Source: TMP-24 sp041397305
GTDB taxonomy: Bacteria; Pseudomonadota; Alphaproteobacteria; Rhodobacterales; Rhodobacteraceae
Direction of reading: 5' to 3'
Assembly: GCA_041397305.1 (NCBI GenBank)
Contig: JAWKWX010000004.1
Location: 186,001-250,000 of the forward strand
Length of the DNA stretch: 64,000 nt
Below the pieces are notes generated by a model. It was not told the origin of the DNA and searched no databases. It saw nothing but the letters and a program-made list of their open reading frames with translations. Positions 24,288 through 31,863 of this stretch are shown piece by piece; position 1 is the first letter of the stretch; each line of letters starts with the position of its first letter. Made by a program: the position numbers and the translations under genes.

Positions 24288-25952
24288 TCAGTTCTTCACA
24301 CGGGTCAGGCGGCTCGACAGCAGGTCGCCGGTTTCCGACAGGATCGGATAGGCGACCTGGGTGAAGGACGTGTTCACCTGTTTCAGCGCGCGCAGCGTTT
24401 CCTGATGGATGTTCGAGGTCTCGATCGATTCCGTCCGCCCCTCTTTCAACCGCTCGAGATGCGAGCGCTGCAGCGCCTGCTCGATGTCGCGCACATGGTC
24501 CTTTTCCTCGACAAGCGCGCGCGCGGCATCGGGATTGAGCGTCATCAGCACATTGAGCGCGGCCTGCGCGTTCGACAGGACCCGGTCATGGAAATCGGCG
24601 ATTTCGGCCCGGCCGGTTTGCGAAAAGCTCAGGCCCTCCTGATCCAGCCGCTGCGCGAGCGACAGCATGGTCTGGCTGATGACATTGCCGGCGGTTTCGA
24701 GGTTGACCGCCATTTCGGCAAGGTCGAGCGCCTTGTGGCGCATCTCGTCGCTGATGTCGGCGCGCTGCAGCTTCGCAAGGTAAAGCTTGGTGTCGAGGTG
24801 GATGCGGTCGACCTCTTCCTCCTTGCGGCGGATCGCGTCGGCAGCGGTCGCGTCCCAGTCGGAATAAAGGCCGGTGACCGAGCGCAGCATCGCCTCGACC
24901 TGTTCGCCCATCTGCAGGATCTCGCGCGCCGCACAGGCAAGCGCGCGGTTGGGCGCAGCAAGGGCGGCCGGGTCGAGCGCGCTGACCCGGTCGAGCCGGG
25001 TTGTTTGCGGGGGCGGTGCGACGAGCCGGTCGGCGAGGCGCGTCAGGGGGCCGGTGAAGGGCAGCGCGACGAACAGGATCGCGAGATTGAAGAGAAGGTG
25101 CAGGTTGATGACCTGACGCGCCGGATTTGCGCCAATCGCATCGAGCGGCAGTTGCAGCATCGAAAGCCCGAGAAGCGCCAGAAGCGCCCCGCCACCCCGG
25201 ACGATGAGGTTCGCCATCACCACCCGCCGCGCAGCGATGTCGGAGCCGAGCGTCAGGATGAAGGCGATGAACGACCCGCCGAGATTGGCGCCCAGCACCA
25301 TCGCCGCACCGGCGCTGACGGGCAGGACATGTGCAGCCGAGAGCGTGACGAAAAGCAGAACGGCCGCGACCGAGGAATGGACCGCCCAGGCGAACAGCGC
25401 GCCGAGCGCGAAGGCGGTGAGGGGATCGCCGCCAAGATAGGCCAGGGCGGCCATCACGCCCTTGGCCTCGCGCAGGGGCTCGGTCGCGTCGCGGATCATC
25501 GAGAGCGACACGAAGATGAGCGCAAGCCCGATCAGCACCCGGCCCGCCATCCGCCATTCGCGCGTCGTGGATTTCTGAAAGATCGCGACGCCCGTGACCA
25601 GAAGGACCGGCACCAGCCAGTCGGCGCGCGCGACCAGAATCTGCGCAACGATCGCCGAGCCGAGATCGCCGCCGAGAAGGACCGCCAGTCCGGCCGGGGC
25701 CGCAAGGGTGCCGGCGGCGACGAAATTGGAGGTGAGGATGGCGACGGCGGTCGAGCTTTGCAGCACCACCGCGGCACCGGTTCCGGCAAGGGCCGCCGCG
25801 ATCCGGTTCTGCCCGCCGCGCCTCAGCCAGCCGCGCAACTGCACTGCCCAGCCGCGCTCCACCCCCGTCCTGACCAGCCGGACCGCCCAGATGAGGAGGG
25901 CGGCCGCACCGGCGATATGAAGGACGAAGAGAAGCGGCGAGGTTTCGGGCAC
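24288..25952 (-). CDS. Na+/phosphate cotransporter family protein with PhoU-like tail
   Basis: A 554-residue membrane protein of the NptA/PNaS family. The membrane part (1-310) has the two inverted repeats; the first carries the hallmark QSST (VVLQSSTAVAILTSN), the second has HSSVAAVLL where QSS is usual. The C-terminal part (about 340-554) is a PhoU-like helical domain rich in Glu and Gln. It likely moves phosphate or helps phosphate sensing. The start is GTG at 25952 with AAAGGA nine bases upstream; no ATG lies nearby. A strong Pho box begins 26 bases upstream of this start, though it points the other way. Divergent from the LysR gene. Confidence 0.88.
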   Translation of the reverse strand: MPETSPLLFVLHIAGAAALLIWAVRLVRTGVERGWAVQLRGWLRRGGQNRIAAALAGTGAAVVLQSSTAVAILTSNFVAAGTLAAPAGLAVLLGGDLGSAIVAQILVARADWLVPVLLVTGVAIFQKSTTREWRMAGRVLIGLALIFVSLSMIRDATEPLREAKGVMAALAYLGGDPLTAFALGALFAWAVHSSVAAVLLFVTLSAAHVLPVSAGAAMVLGANLGGSFIAFILTLGSDIAARRVVMANLIVRGGGALLALLGLSMLQLPLDAIGANPARQVINLHLLFNLAILFVALPFTGPLTRLADRLVAPPPQTTRLDRVSALDPAALAAPNRALACAAREILQMGEQVEAMLRSVTGLYSDWDATAADAIRRKEEEVDRIHLDTKLYLAKLQRADISDEMRHKALDLAEMAVNLETAGNVISQTMLSLAQRLDQEGLSFSQTGRAEIADFHDRVLSNAQAALNVLMTLNPDAARALVEEKDHVRDIEQALQRSHLERLKEGRTESIETSNIHQETLRALKQVNTSFTQVAYPILSETGDLLSSRLTRVKN

Positions 25953-25977
25953 GGGGCGGGTCCTTTCGACTCAGGGC

Positions 25978-26010
25978 CTGTTACAAAACTGTCATAAAAC
26001 TTTTACAATC
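25978..26010 (+). promoter_or_regulatory. Pho box (PhoB-type binding site, three 11-base repeats)
   Basis: Three tandem units, CTGTTACAAAA, CTGTCATAAAA and CTTTTACAATC, with exact 11-base spacing. Two overlapping 18-mers, CTGTTACAAAACTGTCAT and CTGTCATAAAACTTTTAC, each match 16 of 18 positions of the enteric PhoB consensus. TACAAT (26004-26009), eight bases after the first 18-mer, could be the -10 of a rightward promoter. The Na/Pi gene is leftward from 25952; the LysR gene is rightward from 26218. Confidence 0.7.
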
Positions 26011-26217
26011 ACGGACCGGCGTCCGGCGCAACGCCATCCGGGCGGAATTCGTCGCCAGCATATAGATATCCCGCCCGGTTGACAGCGCCGCGGCGGCGGG
26101 CAATCTCGGCGCATGTCGGACCTGGCCCAAGAATTTGCGAAATCCGGGCGGCTGTGGCGCCGGATCGAGTATTCCGCGCCCTGTCGGCCCGCGCCCCTCG
26201 AAAGGGCGGCGTGAGAG

Positions 26218-27120
26218 ATGGCTTTCACGCTCCGCCAGCTGCAGTTCTTCGTCGCCGCCGCCGGGCAGGCCTCGGTCTCGGGGGCGGCGCGCGCCCTTTC
26301 CATTTCGCAATCCTCGGTGACCGAGGCGATCCAGGCGCTGGAGGATGACCTCGGCGTCACGCTCTTCGAGCGGAAGGCGCGGGGGCTGGAGCTTACGCAC
26401 AAAGGCTCGCTTTTCCTGCGTCACGCAACCCAGATCCTCGCCGATGTCTCGACCGCGCGCATGGCCTTCCGGGAGGAGACGGGCGATCTGGGCGGGGCGC
26501 TTTCGCTCGGTGTCACCTCGCTTGTCGCGGGTTATGTGCTCTCTGATATCCTGTCGCGCTTTCGCCGGGCCTTCCCGAAGGTCGAGGTCACGGCGATCGA
26601 GGATAATGCCGATTACCTGCAGCATTTGCTGATCGGGGGTGAACTGGATGTCGCCGTTGTCCTGACCTCGTCCATCCGCGACCGGGCGGCGATGCAGGTG
26701 GAATCGCTTCTGGTCTCGCCCTACCGGCTGTGGCTGCCCACCGGCCACCGGCTGAATGAGGCCGAGGCGATCACGCTTGACGATCTGGCGGGCGAGCAGC
26801 TGATCGTGCTGACGGTGGACGAGATCGAGGAATCGACCCGCAGGCTGATGGCCGCCCTGTCGGTGAAGCCCGATATCGCCTTCCGCACCCGCTCGGTCGA
26901 AGCGGTGCGCTCGCTTGTGGCCACCGGGGCGGGGGTGGCGCTTCTGCCCTCGCTCGTCTACCGGCCCTGGTCACTTGAGGGCGACCGGATCGAGATCCGC
27001 GATGTCTCGGGCGATCTGCCGTCGGTGCAGGTCGGCCTTGTCTGGCGCAAGGGCGCGCCGCTGTCGCCGGTCGCGCGCAATTTCATCCGTGCCGCACAAA
27101 GCGCGGTGCCGGAGCGTTGA
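26218..27120 (+). CDS. LysR family transcriptional regulator
   Basis: A 300-residue regulator: winged HTH at 1-60 (FTLRQLQFFVAAAGQASVSGAARALSISQSSVTEAIQALEDDLGVTLFERKARGLELT) and a periplasmic-binding-like effector domain from about 90 to 295. It lies 219 bases upstream of the polyamine operon on the same strand, and an AT-rich segment with a short palindrome lies between, so control of that operon is a fair inference. It is also divergent from the Na/Pi gene and downstream of a Pho box. ATG at 26218 is the only suitable start; the upstream region is non-coding, about 265 bases. Confidence 0.92.
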   Translation: MAFTLRQLQFFVAAAGQASVSGAARALSISQSSVTEAIQALEDDLGVTLFERKARGLELTHKGSLFLRHATQILADVSTARMAFREETGDLGGALSLGVTSLVAGYVLSDILSRFRRAFPKVEVTAIEDNADYLQHLLIGGELDVAVVLTSSIRDRAAMQVESLLVSPYRLWLPTGHRLNEAEAITLDDLAGEQLIVLTVDEIEESTRRLMAALSVKPDIAFRTRSVEAVRSLVATGAGVALLPSLVYRPWSLEGDRIEIRDVSGDLPSVQVGLVWRKGAPLSPVARNFIRAAQSAVPER

Positions 27121-27214
27121 TCGCGCCCGGTGGCCGCTTGTCGGCCCTGCGCCTTGTCCGTGCAGGCGGCGCCCGGATGCGGGCGAAAGGCGCTGCGGCG
27201 CTTGAATCAGCAGC

Positions 27215-27285
27215 ATTTCCATCGGAAAAACCGATTGCTCCGTTCTTTGTTTTGATATTGCGATTGATCCGCGCCGGGCGCAGAG
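27215..27285 (+). promoter_or_regulatory. AT-rich promoter region of the polyamine operon
   Basis: The only AT-rich patch between the LysR stop and the next ATG. It contains the inverted repeat ATCGG-AAAAA-CCGAT (27221-27235) and, 25 bases on, TTTTGATATTGCGATTGAT with paired ATT/ATC half-sites. No clear -35/-10 pair can be chosen; it is the likely LysR target. Confidence 0.35.
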
Positions 27286-27339
27286 TTTGCGTGAAGTTCT
27301 GGGGGCGCCAGCCGCGCCCGTCATGCCTTGGGGGGAAAG

Positions 27340-27825
27340 ATGAGCTTCATGTCGATGACAGTGCGCGCCGCGGCGATCGCCGGCGCCTGCCTGATCTCCA
27401 CTGCCGCGTTCGCACAGGATGCGCTGTCGGTCGTGACCGGCTATCTCGCGGCCTGGAATGCCCATGACGGCGCGGCGGCGGCCGATTTCTTCGCGGACAA
27501 TGGCACCTATTACGACGCCTCGGTCGGAACCCCGGTCGAGGGCCGGGAAGCTGCGAAGACCCAAGTGATCGACGCGTTCCTGAATGCCGCGCCGGATGCG
27601 GTCTGGCAGATGGACGGCGATCCGATCGTGTCAGGCGATGCGGTGGCCTTCGAATGGACTTTCTCGGGCACCAACACGGGCGCCTGGGCGGACGGGACCG
27701 AAGCGACAGGCAAGAGCTTCAGTTTCCACGGTGCCTCGGTCTTCCGGATCGAGGGCGGCAAGATCGCGCACCAGGCGGATTACTATGATGCGCTTGGCTT
27801 CTACAAACAGCTCGGGCTGATGTGA
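27340..27825 (+). CDS. Secreted SnoaL/NTF2-like protein
   Basis: A 161-residue exported protein: signal peptide ending ISTAAFA (residue ~25), then an NTF2-like fold. The opening VVTGYLAAWNAHDGAAAADFFADNGTYYDASVGTPVEGREA is the family's pocket-forming helix and first strand, followed by the FEWTFSGTNTGAW and FRIEGGKIAHQADYYDALGFYKQLGLM strands. Members are small hydrolases, isomerases or binding proteins; the reaction is unknown here. It sits 27 bases ahead of the binding-protein gene and is probably the first gene of the polyamine operon, an uncommon partner. ATG at 27340 follows GGGGGAAAG; an ATG at 27349 is possible. Confidence 0.8.
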   Translation: MSFMSMTVRAAAIAGACLISTAAFAQDALSVVTGYLAAWNAHDGAAAADFFADNGTYYDASVGTPVEGREAAKTQVIDAFLNAAPDAVWQMDGDPIVSGDAVAFEWTFSGTNTGAWADGTEATGKSFSFHGASVFRIEGGKIAHQADYYDALGFYKQLGLM

Positions 27826-27852
27826 ACAACCGGACAAACAGGGAGAATGCCG

Positions 27853-29004
27853 ATGAAGAAGATCCTGATTTCCACCACGATCCTTGCGTTCGCGACGTCG
27901 AACGTCGCTTTCGCGCAGATGACGTCGGTGGGCGATGGCGAGGGCGAACTCTCGATCGTTGCCTGGCCGGGCTATATCGAGCGGGGCGAGACCGACAAGG
28001 CCTATGACTGGGTGACGAAATTCGAGGAAGCGACCGGCTGCAAGGTCTCGGTCAAGACCGCGAACACCTCTGACGAGATGGTGGCGCTGATGAACGAGGG
28101 CGGGTTCGACCTCGTGACGGCCTCGGGCGATGCCTCGCTCCGCCTCGTCGCCGGTGGGCGGGTGCAGGCCGTCAATACCGACCTCATCCCCTCCTGGTCG
28201 AAGGTCGACGAGCGGCTGCAGAACGGCGCCTGGTTCACCGTGGACGGGGTTCATTACGGCGTGCCCTACCAATGGGGCCCGAACGTGCTGATGTACAACA
28301 CCCAGGTCTTCCCGGAGGCGCCGAAAAGCTGGTCGGTGGTGTTCGAGGAACAGACCCTGCCTGACGGCAAGTCGAACAAGGGCCGCGTGCAGGCCTATGA
28401 CGGGCCGATCCATATCGCCGATGCCGCGCAATATCTGATGGCGCACAAGCCGGAACTGGGGATTACCTCGCCCTACGAGTTGAACGAGGACCAGTACAAG
28501 GCGGCGCTCGACCTTCTGCGGCAACAGCGCGAACTGGTCGGCCGCTACTGGCACGATGCCTTCATCCAGATCGACGATTTCAAGAACGAAGGGGTTGTGG
28601 CCTCGGGTTCCTGGCCGTTCCAGGTCGGGCTTCTGGCGTCGGAAGGCCAGCCGATCGCCTCGACCATTCCGGAAGAGGGCGCGACGGGCTGGGCCGATAC
28701 GACCATGCTCGCGGCAGACGCCAAGCATCCGAACTGCGCCTACAAGTGGATGGAACATACCTTGTCGTCGAACCTGCAGTCCGACCTGTCGGTCTGGTTC
28801 GGATCGAACCCGGTCACGCCGGCGTCCTGCACCGACGGATCAGGGATGCAGACCGCCGAAGGCTGCACGGCGAACGGGCTCGACGATTTCGACAAGATCC
28901 GCTTCTGGACCACGCCGGTTGCCAATTGCAGTCAGGGCGAGGGTGCCTGCGTGCCCTATTATCGCTGGGTCTCGGACTATATCGGCGTGATCGGCGGGCG
29001 CTGA
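27853..29004 (+). CDS. potF: Periplasmic polyamine-type ABC transporter binding protein
   Basis: A 383-residue binding protein of the PotD/PotF family: signal peptide MKKILISTTILAFATSNVAFA, then two lobes. Family features are LSIVAWPGYIERGETDK, FEEATGCKVSVKTANTSDEMVALM, DLVTASGDASLRL and GVPYQWGPNVLMYN. Cysteines in SCTDGSGM, GCTAN, NCSQGEGACVPYY suggest disulfides near the C-terminus. The closest organisation is E. coli ydcS in ydcSTUV-patD, so putrescine or a related amine is the probable ligand. Start at 27853 has GGGAG seven bases upstream; an ATG two codons earlier is too close to it. Two strong hairpins follow the stop. Confidence 0.9.
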   Translation: MKKILISTTILAFATSNVAFAQMTSVGDGEGELSIVAWPGYIERGETDKAYDWVTKFEEATGCKVSVKTANTSDEMVALMNEGGFDLVTASGDASLRLVAGGRVQAVNTDLIPSWSKVDERLQNGAWFTVDGVHYGVPYQWGPNVLMYNTQVFPEAPKSWSVVFEEQTLPDGKSNKGRVQAYDGPIHIADAAQYLMAHKPELGITSPYELNEDQYKAALDLLRQQRELVGRYWHDAFIQIDDFKNEGVVASGSWPFQVGLLASEGQPIASTIPEEGATGWADTTMLAADAKHPNCAYKWMEHTLSSNLQSDLSVWFGSNPVTPASCTDGSGMQTAEGCTANGLDDFDKIRFWTTPVANCSQGEGACVPYYRWVSDYIGVIGGR

Positions 29005-29018
29005 GCCCCGATCTGCCC

Positions 29019-29089
29019 GGGCGCGCGGGGGCCACCCGCGCGCCCTATGCAGCCCTTTCACCCAAGACCGCGCGCCCCTTGCGGCGCGC
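29019..29089 (+). promoter_or_regulatory. Two intercistronic hairpins between binding-protein and ATPase genes
   Basis: First stem GGGCGCGCGGG/CCCGCGCGCCC (29019-29029/29035-29045, eleven base pairs, five-base loop); second stem GCGCGCC/GGCGCGC (29070-29076/29083-29089). Neither is followed by T residues. Such elements after an ABC binding-protein gene usually protect its mRNA or cut read-through, so that more binding protein than transporter is made. Confidence 0.6.
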
Positions 29090-29111
29090 CTGAAAGACTA
29101 TTGGACCCGCC

Positions 29112-30104
29112 ATGCCCGCTGCCGTCGAATTCCGCTCCGTCTCGCGCCATTTCGGCGCGGTGAAGGCCGTCGACAATGTCGATCTTACCATAGAAGAAGG
29201 ATCGTTCTTCGCGATGCTCGGGCCCTCGGGGTCGGGAAAGACGACCTGCCTGCGGCTGATTTCCGGTTTCGAGACACCGACGGCGGGCGAGATCCGCATC
29301 TTCGGCGAGGACAGCGGTTCGGTGCCGCCCAACCGGCGCAACGTGAATACCGTCTTTCAGGATTACGCGCTCTTTCCCCATATGAACGTGCGCGACAATG
29401 TGGCCTACGGGCTGATGGTGAAGGGTGTGGGCCGCGCCGCCCGCCACGCACGCGCCGAGGAATTGCTGGCGCTGGTGAAGCTTGACGGGTTCGGCGACCG
29501 CAAGCCCGCGCAGCTTTCGGGCGGGCAGCGGCAGCGGGTGGCGCTGGCCCGCGCCCTGGTGAACGAACCGAAGGTCCTGCTTCTGGACGAACCTCTGGGG
29601 GCGTTGGACCTGAAACTGCGCGAGGCGATGCAGGATGAGCTGAAAAGCCTGCAGCAACGGCTGGGCATCACCTTCGTTTTCGTCACCCACGATCAGGGCG
29701 AGGCCCTGTCGATGGCTGATCGTGTCGCGGTCTTCGCCGAAGGCCGCGTGGCCCAGGTCGGCACGCCTGCGGAGATCTACGAACAGCCCGCCAACCGGTT
29801 CGTGGCCGATTTCGTCGGCTCCTCGAACGTGCTGCCGCCCGAGCAGACGAAGCGCTTCGGTGGCCCGGCCCGCTGGGCGAGCCTCAGGCCCGAGGCGATC
29901 CGGCTGGAACGCGGGCAGGGCGGAACGGTGCGCGGCCGGGTGACGGGCCTGCGCTATCTCGGCGCGGCGACACGTGTCGTGCTGGACTGCGGCGGTCAGG
30001 AACTGGCTGCCCAGCTCCCGGCCGGGGCTGCCGTTCCGGCCGTGGGCGAGGAGGTGGGCCTCGGCTGGCAGGCCCAGTCCCTTCACCTGATGGGGAACGA
30101 ATGA
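29112..30104 (+). CDS. potA: Polyamine-type ABC transporter ATP-binding protein
   Basis: A 330-residue ATPase that drives import on the cytoplasmic side. Walker A GPSGSGKTT, Q-loop in TVFQDYALFPHMNV, signature LSGGQRQRVALARAL, Walker B VLLLDEPLGALD and the switch His in FVFVTHDQGEAL are all intact, with a C-terminal TOBE domain (about 240-330) as in PotA/YdcT. Its stop overlaps the next start (ATGA). The upstream ribosome binding site is weak (TTGGA), in keeping with lower expression than the binding protein. Confidence 0.93.
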   Translation: MPAAVEFRSVSRHFGAVKAVDNVDLTIEEGSFFAMLGPSGSGKTTCLRLISGFETPTAGEIRIFGEDSGSVPPNRRNVNTVFQDYALFPHMNVRDNVAYGLMVKGVGRAARHARAEELLALVKLDGFGDRKPAQLSGGQRQRVALARALVNEPKVLLLDEPLGALDLKLREAMQDELKSLQQRLGITFVFVTHDQGEALSMADRVAVFAEGRVAQVGTPAEIYEQPANRFVADFVGSSNVLPPEQTKRFGGPARWASLRPEAIRLERGQGGTVRGRVTGLRYLGAATRVVLDCGGQELAAQLPAGAAVPAVGEEVGLGWQAQSLHLMGNE

Positions 30105-31045
30105 TGCCCGCCACCTCGCAGCCCGCCAAAGCGACCGGGATCGCCGAACGGCTGACGGCGCTTTTCTGGAAGCGGCCGGGCATCCTGCTGGCGCTGCTTC
30201 TGGCGCCACCGCTTCTGTGGCTCGGCGTCGTCTATGTCGGCTCGCTTGTCGCGCTTCTGTGGCAGAGCTTCTATTCGATCGACCCGTTCTCCGGCGTCGT
30301 CGTGCGGGAATTCACCCTGAAGACCTATGGCGAGTTGCTGCTGCCGCAGAATTACGACATCATCCTGCGCACCGTCACCATGGCCGCCGCCGTCACGCTG
30401 GCCTCGGCAGCCCTGGCCTTTCCCATCGCCTTTTATGCTGCACGCTTCGCGAAAGGCCGCTGGAAGGCGGTCTTCTACCTCGGCGTCATGCTGCCCTTGT
30501 GGTCCTCCTATCTGGTCAAGGTCTACGCCTGGAAACTGATCCTCGCCAAGGAAGGGATCGTTACCTGGGCCGCAAACGGCATCGGCGCCGGCTCGGTTCT
30601 GGATGCGATCCTGTCGATCCCCGTGATCGGCGGCAATTCCTTGTCCACCTCCTTCATCGGCACCTTCATCGTCTTTGTCTATGTCTGGCTGCCCTACATG
30701 ATCCTGCCGATGCAGGCCTCGCTGGAACGGGTGCCGAAGTCGATGCTGGAAGCGTCGGCCGACCTTGGTGCCGGTGGCCTGCGCACGCTCTGGAGCGTGA
30801 CGCTGCCGCTCGCGCTGCCGGGTATCATCGCGGGGTCGATCTTCACCTTCTCGCTGACCCTGGGCGATTACATCATCCCCCAGATCATCGGCAATTCGGC
30901 GAACTTCATCGGCATGGCGGTCTATTCGCTGCAGGGGACGGCCGGGAACATCCCGCTCGCGGCCGCTTTCGCGGTGATCCCGATCCTGATCATGCTTGTC
31001 TACCTGGCCATTGCGCGCCGTCTGGGGGCCTTCGATGCGCTCTGA
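30101..31045 (+). CDS. potB: Polyamine-type ABC transporter permease (PotB family)
   Basis: A 314-residue inner-membrane permease with six transmembrane helices of the binding-protein-dependent type. The EAA coupling loop is EASADLGAGGLRTLWSVTLPLALPGIIAG. The N-terminal helix is followed by a sizeable periplasmic part (SFYSIDPFSGVVVREFTLKTYGELLLPQNYDII), as in PotB/YdcU. The ATG at 30101 overlaps the preceding stop; a second ATG directly follows. The 3' end overlaps the next permease gene by 11 bases. Confidence 0.92.
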   Translation: MMPATSQPAKATGIAERLTALFWKRPGILLALLLAPPLLWLGVVYVGSLVALLWQSFYSIDPFSGVVVREFTLKTYGELLLPQNYDIILRTVTMAAAVTLASAALAFPIAFYAARFAKGRWKAVFYLGVMLPLWSSYLVKVYAWKLILAKEGIVTWAANGIGAGSVLDAILSIPVIGGNSLSTSFIGTFIVFVYVWLPYMILPMQASLERVPKSMLEASADLGAGGLRTLWSVTLPLALPGIIAGSIFTFSLTLGDYIIPQIIGNSANFIGMAVYSLQGTAGNIPLAAAFAVIPILIMLVYLAIARRLGAFDAL

Positions 31046-31850
31046 CCGTCCTCCCTTCGCCCTGACCCTTGGCGCCATCGGCGGGCTGATGTTCCTGCAT
31101 CTGCCGATCCTTCTCATCTTCCTCTATGCCTTCACGACCGAGGAAAAGAGCTATCAGTTCCCGCCACCCGGACTGACGACCGAATGGTTCGGTGTCGCCT
31201 GGAACCGGGCCGACATCTGGCCGCCCCTGTGGCTGTCGCTGAAGGTCGCCACGATCGCGTCCGGCCTCGCGCTCCTTCTCGGCACGCTCTGCGCCGCTGC
31301 CATGGCGCGGGCGCGGTTCTTTGGGCGTGACACGATCTCGCTTCTGGTGATCCTGCCCATCGCACTGCCCGGCATCATCACCGGCATGTCGCTGCGTTCG
31401 GCCTTCGCGATCGCCGACATTCCCTTCTCGATGTGGACGATCATGCTCGGCCACGCGACCTTCTGCATCGTGATCGTCTACAACAATGCCGTTGCCCGCT
31501 TCCGGCGGCTTGGATCATCGATGCTGGAAGCCTCGGCCGACCTCGGCGCCAATGCCTTCCAGACCTTCCGCTTCGTGATCCTGCCCAACCTCGGCACCGC
31601 GCTGCTGGCAGGTGGCATGCTGGCCTTCGCGCTGTCGTTCGACGAGGTGATCGTGACCACCTTCACCGCAGGCACCGGCAATGCGGCCAAGACCCTGCCG
31701 ATCTGGATGCTGGACGAACTTGTGCGCCCGCGCCAGCGCCCCGTCACCAATGTGGTCGCCATCGTGGTCTTCACGGCGACCTTCCTGCCCATCCTCGCAG
31801 CCTATTACCTGACCTCCGGCGCCGAAGAGACGGCCGGTGGCGGCAAATGA
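31035..31850 (+). CDS. potC: Polyamine-type ABC transporter permease (PotC family)
   Basis: A 271-residue inner-membrane permease, six transmembrane helices, EAA loop EASADLGANAFQTFRFVILPNLGTALLAG; the second half of the PotBC/YdcUV pair. I chose ATG at 31035 (MRSDRPPFALTLGAIGGLMFLHLPILLIFLYAF), which begins just before the first membrane helix and overlaps the end of the previous permease gene, a common coupling arrangement. The frame opens 13 codons earlier inside potB coding sequence. The aldehyde dehydrogenase follows after 13 bases. Confidence 0.92.
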   Translation: MRSDRPPFALTLGAIGGLMFLHLPILLIFLYAFTTEEKSYQFPPPGLTTEWFGVAWNRADIWPPLWLSLKVATIASGLALLLGTLCAAAMARARFFGRDTISLLVILPIALPGIITGMSLRSAFAIADIPFSMWTIMLGHATFCIVIVYNNAVARFRRLGSSMLEASADLGANAFQTFRFVILPNLGTALLAGGMLAFALSFDEVIVTTFTAGTGNAAKTLPIWMLDELVRPRQRPVTNVVAIVVFTATFLPILAAYYLTSGAEETAGGGK

Positions 31851-31863
31851 AAGGACCGAACCC

